Positions 20,431-23,606 of a DNA stretch of 23,606 nt are shown in pieces. The position numbers and the translations under genes were made by a program. Position 1 is the stretch's first letter, and every line of letters starts with the position of its first letter. The stretch covers positions 1 through 23,606 of the forward strand of contig CAAEKO010000032.1 in NCBI GenBank assembly GCA_900756545.1, read 5' to 3'. Origin of the DNA: Clostridia bacterium. Lineage in GTDB: Bacteria; Bacillota; Clostridia; UBA1381. The notes under the pieces were generated by a model. That model was not told where the DNA came from and did no database searches. It saw nothing but the letters and a program-made list of their open reading frames with translations.

Positions 20431-21435
20431 ATGAGTGCTTTTACAGACAAACTGAAGGAGCGTGCCAAACAGGACATTAAAACGATTGTGCTTGCGGAGG
20501 GTGAGGACATTCGGACGCTGGAAGCGGCACAGACAGTTCTTCAGGAGGGTTATGCGAAAATCGTCATTCTGGGCAATGAGAGTAAGATCATGGAAATGGC
20601 GGCGGCGAAGGGCCTGGATATTTCAGGCGCACAGGTTATTGATCCGGAAACCAGCGATAAGACCGCTGGATATGCGGACAAGTTTTATGAGATGCGTAAG
20701 AAAAAAGGCATGACGCCGGAGGTTGCGGCAGAAACCGTAAAAAATACGCTGTATTTCGGCGTGATGATGGTGAATGAGGGCGAGGCGGACGGTATGGTAG
20801 CTGGAGCGTGCAATTCTTCCGCAAATGTAATCCGGCCTTCTCTGCAGATTCTGAAAACAAAACCGGGTACAAAGCTGGTATCCGCGTTTTTCGTGATCGT
20901 TGTACCGGATTGTGAATATGGTGAAAACGGAACCTTTATTTTTGCCGACAGCGGCCTAAACGAGGACCCGGACGCAGACGCTGTTTCTGAAATCGCGATT
21001 TCCTCTGCGGCTTCCTTTAAGCAGTTGGTGGGCGCAGAGCCGCGGGTGGCTATGCTTTCCTATTCTACATATGGCAGCGCAAAGAGCCATTTGGTAGACA
21101 AGATGCAGGAGGCTGCGAGGCTGGCAAAGGAAAAACGGCCTGACATCAAACTGGACGGCGAGCTTCAGCTGGATGCGGCTATCGTGCCGTCGGTCGGCGC
21201 TTCTAAAGCGCCGGAATCCGATATTGCAGGCAGTGCGAACGTATTGGTATTCCCGAATCTGGATGCGGGCAACATTGGCTATAAGCTGGCACAGCGGCTG
21301 GCAAAAGCGGAGGCTTACGGCCCGGTGCTCCAAGGTATCAAAAAACCGGTGAACGACCTGTCACGGGGATGCAGCGCTGCGGACATCGCCGGCGTTGTAG
21401 CGATCACATGTGTGCAGGCACAAGATAATGAATAA
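20431..21435 (+). CDS. pta: Phosphate acetyltransferase Pta
   Basis: 334-aa phosphotransacetylase that converts acetyl-CoA and phosphate to acetyl-phosphate. The length fits the short, single-domain Pta of Gram-positive bacteria. Motifs seen: KTIVLAEGEDIRTLEAA at the start, GMVAGACNSSANVIRPSLQI, FADSGLNEDPDADAVSEIAI, AMLSYSTYGSAKS, GELQLDAAIVPSVGASKAP, and NVLVFPNLDAGNIGYKLAQR near the end. With ackA 23 bases downstream it forms the usual acetate-producing ATP-yielding pair. The ribosome site AAAGGAG is 13 bases before the ATG, longer than usual, and no better in-frame start exists. It is unrelated in fold to PduL of the BMC operon, which does the same chemistry inside the shell. Confidence 0.97.
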   Translation: MSAFTDKLKERAKQDIKTIVLAEGEDIRTLEAAQTVLQEGYAKIVILGNESKIMEMAAAKGLDISGAQVIDPETSDKTAGYADKFYEMRKKKGMTPEVAAETVKNTLYFGVMMVNEGEADGMVAGACNSSANVIRPSLQILKTKPGTKLVSAFFVIVVPDCEYGENGTFIFADSGLNEDPDADAVSEIAISSAASFKQLVGAEPRVAMLSYSTYGSAKSHLVDKMQEAARLAKEKRPDIKLDGELQLDAAIVPSVGASKAPESDIAGSANVLVFPNLDAGNIGYKLAQRLAKAEAYGPVLQGIKKPVNDLSRGCSAADIAGVVAITCVQAQDNE

Positions 21436-21458
21436 ATTTTGAGAAAGGATTTTTAGGT

Positions 21459-22664
21459 ATGAAAGTATTGGTTATCAATGCGGGCAGTTCGTCCCTGAAA
21501 TACCAGCTGATCGACATGGATACTGTGACGGTGCTGGCAAAAGGTTTGTGTGAGCGAATTGGGATTTACGGTTCGAATCTCCAGCATAAAAATCTTGTAA
21601 AAAATTCGGCTACAAAAATCGAAAAGCAGATGAATGACCATGCCGATGCGATTCAGATGGTTGTCGATGTGCTGGTTGACCCGGAGCATGGCGTAATCTC
21701 TGCCATGAATGAGATCGGGGCTGTAGGACACAGGGTCGTACACGGCGGCGAATTTTTCGCTGATTCCTACATCATTGACGGTAAGGTAAAGGAAGCGCTG
21801 AAAATGTGTATCCCGCTAGCGCCGCTTCATAATCCGCCGAACATCACTGGTATTGAGGCCTGTGAAAAAATCATGCCCGGCGTAAAGCAAGTTGCGGTCT
21901 TTGATACGGCTTTCCATCAGACCATGCCGAAGGAAGCGTATATGTATGCTCTTCCTTATGAATATTATGAAAAATACAAGATTCGGAAATTTGGCTTCCA
22001 TGGGACGAGTCATAAGTATGTTTCTCAGGAAGCTGCAAAAATGCTGAATAAGCCTTTAGATCAGTTAAAAATCATTACCTGCCATCTAGGCAACGGCTCC
22101 AGCGTGACCGCAGTCAAAAATGGGAAGTGTGTAGATACCTCTATGGGCTTCACACCGCTGGACGGCGTTGTGATGGGTACACGGACAGGGGCTATGGATC
22201 CGGCAGTCGTTACATTCCTCATGGAAAGCGAAAACATGTCGGCCAAGGATGTGGACGCTATGATGAATAAAAAATCTGGTGTATTCGGAATATCTGGCAT
22301 CAGCAGTGATTTCCGCGATTTGACCGCGGCGGCTGCCGATGGAAATGAGAGGGCAAAGCTGGCGCTGGATATGTTCACATATAGTGTGAAAAAACTGATT
22401 GGCACGTATGCAGCGGCTATGGGCGGTGTAGACGCGGTTGTATTCACAGCCGGCGTCGGTGAAAATGATTCTGCGGCACGTGCGGCAATCGTGGAGGGGC
22501 TGAGCTTCATGGGTATTGAAATCAATCCTGAGAAGAATAAGCTCCGCGGTGAGGCACTGGATATTTCTGCACCTGGTGCGGCAGTTAAAACATTGGTTAT
22601 CCCCACAAATGAAGAATTGATGATAGCCATTGATACCAAGCGCTTGGTTGAGGGCAATAATTAA
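21459..22664 (+). CDS. ackA: Acetate kinase AckA
   Basis: 401-aa acetokinase, the normal length, which makes ATP and acetate from acetyl-phosphate; many also accept propionyl-phosphate. Signatures: VLVINAGSSSLKYQLIDMD (first acetokinase motif), VGHRVVHGGEFF, FDTAFHQTMP, RKFGFHGTSHKYVS (second motif), ITCHLGNGSSVTAV, FTPLDGVVMGTRTGAMDP and VFTAGVGENDSAAR. All catalytic residues appear in place. Second gene of pta-ackA, ribosome site AAAGGA, ended by a strong terminator. It is the only acyl kinase in the window and so the best candidate to turn the BMC's acyl-phosphate into ATP, though that link is inference. Confidence 0.98.
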   Translation: MKVLVINAGSSSLKYQLIDMDTVTVLAKGLCERIGIYGSNLQHKNLVKNSATKIEKQMNDHADAIQMVVDVLVDPEHGVISAMNEIGAVGHRVVHGGEFFADSYIIDGKVKEALKMCIPLAPLHNPPNITGIEACEKIMPGVKQVAVFDTAFHQTMPKEAYMYALPYEYYEKYKIRKFGFHGTSHKYVSQEAAKMLNKPLDQLKIITCHLGNGSSVTAVKNGKCVDTSMGFTPLDGVVMGTRTGAMDPAVVTFLMESENMSAKDVDAMMNKKSGVFGISGISSDFRDLTAAAADGNERAKLALDMFTYSVKKLIGTYAAAMGGVDAVVFTAGVGENDSAARAAIVEGLSFMGIEINPEKNKLRGEALDISAPGAAVKTLVIPTNEELMIAIDTKRLVEGNN

Positions 22665-22665
22665 A

Positions 22666-22698
22666 CAAAACTCCGCTCGCTTAGCAAGCGGAGTTTTT
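22666..22698 (+). terminator. Terminator after ackA
   Basis: AAAACTCCGCT / AGCGGAGTTTT arms around a small GC-rich centre with TTA loop, followed by a T-run. Confidence 0.9.
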
Positions 22699-22775
22699 AT
22701 ATTGATATATGTCCCGGCGGTTCTTGTTAAGTGCAGAATATGGGCAGAGATAACCATATTTCGTAACCGCCGCAG

Positions 22776-23237
22776 CTATTTCAATGCGCCTTCCAGCCGC
22801 AAGAGCTTTTCTTTTATATCCAGTCCGCCCGCGTAACCTGTAAGACGGCCGTTCTTACCAACGACCCGGTGACAGGGGATAATGATCCCGATAGGGTTTT
22901 TATTGTTCGCCATGCCTACGGCACGGCATGCTTTTTCATTACCTACGGTTCGGGCAATATCCTGATAGGACGTCGTATTGCCATAAGGAATATCCAACAG
23001 GGCACTCCATACCTTTTTCTGAAAGGGCGTTCCCTGTGGGGCAAGAGGAAGGTGAAAAACCTTTCGCAGGCCTGCAAAGTATTCTGAAAGCTGCTGGCAG
23101 GCGGCCCGAAATATCGGAAGCTCTTTTTCAGGTAAAGCTTCCAATGGAGCGGAAAAGCCTGTATTTGTCAGGCCGTTTTCATCCGCCGCCAGATAGAGCC
23201 GACCAAAAGGCGTATCGCAGCTATAGCCATATTTCAT
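22776..23237 (-). CDS. ogt: Methylated-DNA--[protein]-cysteine S-methyltransferase
   Basis: 153-aa suicide DNA-repair protein that moves the methyl group from O6-methylguanine to its own cysteine. The N-terminal ribonuclease-like domain (YGYSCDTPFGRLYLAADENG) is followed by the conserved methyltransferase domain: GTPFQKKVWSALLDIPYGNT (helix and turn), SYQDIARTVGNEKACRAVGM (DNA-binding helix) and NPIGIIIPCHRVVGKNGRLTGYAGGL with the acceptor cysteine in PCHRV. An upstream in-frame TTG overlaps the GGAGGG ribosome site; ATG 23237 is the start. It lies 62 bases after secG on the same strand, with only an imperfect terminator between. Confidence 0.96.
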   Translation of the reverse strand: MKYGYSCDTPFGRLYLAADENGLTNTGFSAPLEALPEKELPIFRAACQQLSEYFAGLRKVFHLPLAPQGTPFQKKVWSALLDIPYGNTTSYQDIARTVGNEKACRAVGMANNKNPIGIIIPCHRVVGKNGRLTGYAGGLDIKEKLLRLEGALK

Positions 23238-23259
23238 AAAATATCCCTCCAACAAAAAT

Positions 23260-23284
23260 GACCCCGCGCCAAAAAGCAGGGGCC
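23260..23284 (-). terminator. Imperfect terminator between secG and ogt
   Basis: On the minus strand GGCCCCTGC / GCGGGGTC-type arms with mismatches and a T-rich loop, followed by ATTTTTG. Partial read-through from secG into ogt is likely because no clear ogt promoter is visible. Confidence 0.45.
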
Positions 23285-23299
23285 ATTCTCAATTCCTGT

Positions 23300-23545
23300 T
23301 TACGCGGCATGGATAAATACCATAACCATTGTGGTAATTAAAAATAGAATTGCCAGTGTAACCGTGATCTTTGACAAAAACGCGGCCTTTGTTCGGCCGG
23401 AGTTCTTATTAAAGAAGGAATCGCCAGCGTCCGGCGTAGTGCCGGCAATGCCGCGGAGACCCGGATCTTTTCCTTCCTGCAGAAGAACTACAACGATCAG
23501 CAGTATGGTTACGACGATATGCAAAACTGTAAACGCAATCTGCAT
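23300..23545 (-). CDS. secG: Preprotein translocase subunit SecG
   Basis: 81-aa small membrane protein of the SecYEG export channel. First membrane helix MQIAFTVLHIVVTILLIVVV with the family motif VVLLQEGKDPGL, a polar middle GIAGTTPDAGDSFFNKNSGRTKAAFLSK (the RTKAAFLSK part is typical: fffgk...r..a.L.k.t), and the second helix VTLAILFLITTMVMVFI. In-frame codons further upstream overlap AGGAGGAAAAGG, so ATG 23545 is the start. A TATAAT on the minus strand at 23593-23588 could be its -10, but the -35 would lie at or past the window edge. Confidence 0.95.
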   Translation of the reverse strand: MQIAFTVLHIVVTILLIVVVLLQEGKDPGLRGIAGTTPDAGDSFFNKNSGRTKAAFLSKITVTLAILFLITTMVMVFIHAA

Positions 23546-23606
23546 AATCCTTTTCCTCCTATACATAAATTATAAGTAAACATTAATATTATAACATAAA
23601 TAATTA

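Noticed and set aside
22061..22757. Two long minus-strand frames over ackA
   Set aside because: Shadows of the highly biased ackA coding strand; ackA motifs are complete on the plus strand.

Overview
The window looks like a chromosomal segment of an anaerobic, probably gut-associated, low-to-mid GC Gram-positive bacterium of the class Clostridia. Evidence: strong AGGAGG-type ribosome binding sites, TTGACA/TATAAT promoters with 17-base spacers, U-tract terminators, a ruvX-DUF1292 pair, pta-ackA, a BlaI/M56 pair and a Clostridia-style bacterial microcompartment (BMC) operon. I see no mobile element, CRISPR array, tRNA or rRNA.

Layout. 1-1864: end of a lytic transglycosylase, a cytidylate-kinase-like protein and UppP, closed by a terminator. 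1865-2670: a start-less, cysteine-rich reading frame on the minus strand, a small XRE regulator, and the promoter of the BMC operon. 2671-12334: the BMC operon, in order class II aldolase, PduO-type adenosyltransferase fused to a GlcG domain, CoA-acylating aldehyde dehydrogenase, zinc-type alcohol dehydrogenase, four hexameric shell proteins, PduL, a pentameric vertex protein, PduS, a PduT-like trimeric shell protein and a DeoR-family regulator. 12366-14212: a secreted protein with a copper-amine-oxidase N-terminal-type domain, then a gene-free stretch. 14211-16085: a PHP-domain phosphoesterase divergent from galE. 16088-19039: an M56/BlaR1-like protease with an unusual large C-terminal region and its BlaI repressor, with operator palindromes in the promoter. 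19100-19460: a very short promoter-terminator unit and an RNA gene on the minus strand that folds like 6S RNA. 19524-20390: DUF1292 gene and ruvX, divergent from pta. 20431-22697: pta-ackA. 22776-23545: ogt and secG on the minus strand.

How the genes work together. Four enzymes of the BMC operon carry the same short amphipathic helix at one end (aldolase C-terminus; aldehyde dehydrogenase, alcohol dehydrogenase and PduL N-termini), the expected signal for packing into the shell. The aldolase would release a short aldehyde (lactaldehyde if the substrate is fuculose- or rhamnulose-1-phosphate). The aldehyde dehydrogenase and PduL would take it to an acyl-phosphate, the alcohol dehydrogenase would recycle NADH, and PduS/PduT could pass electrons through the shell. 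The operon has no acyl kinase; the nearby ackA could supply it.

The most interesting point is what is missing. There is neither a glycyl-radical nor a B12-dependent diol dehydratase, yet a B12 adenosyltransferase (PduO type) sits second in the operon. Either the dehydratase lies elsewhere in the genome, or this is a dehydratase-free aldolase compartment that dismutates lactaldehyde directly. Other leads are the basic tail on one shell protein, a switch-like pair of competing hairpins before pduL, the novel sensor region of the M56 protein and the 6S-like RNA.
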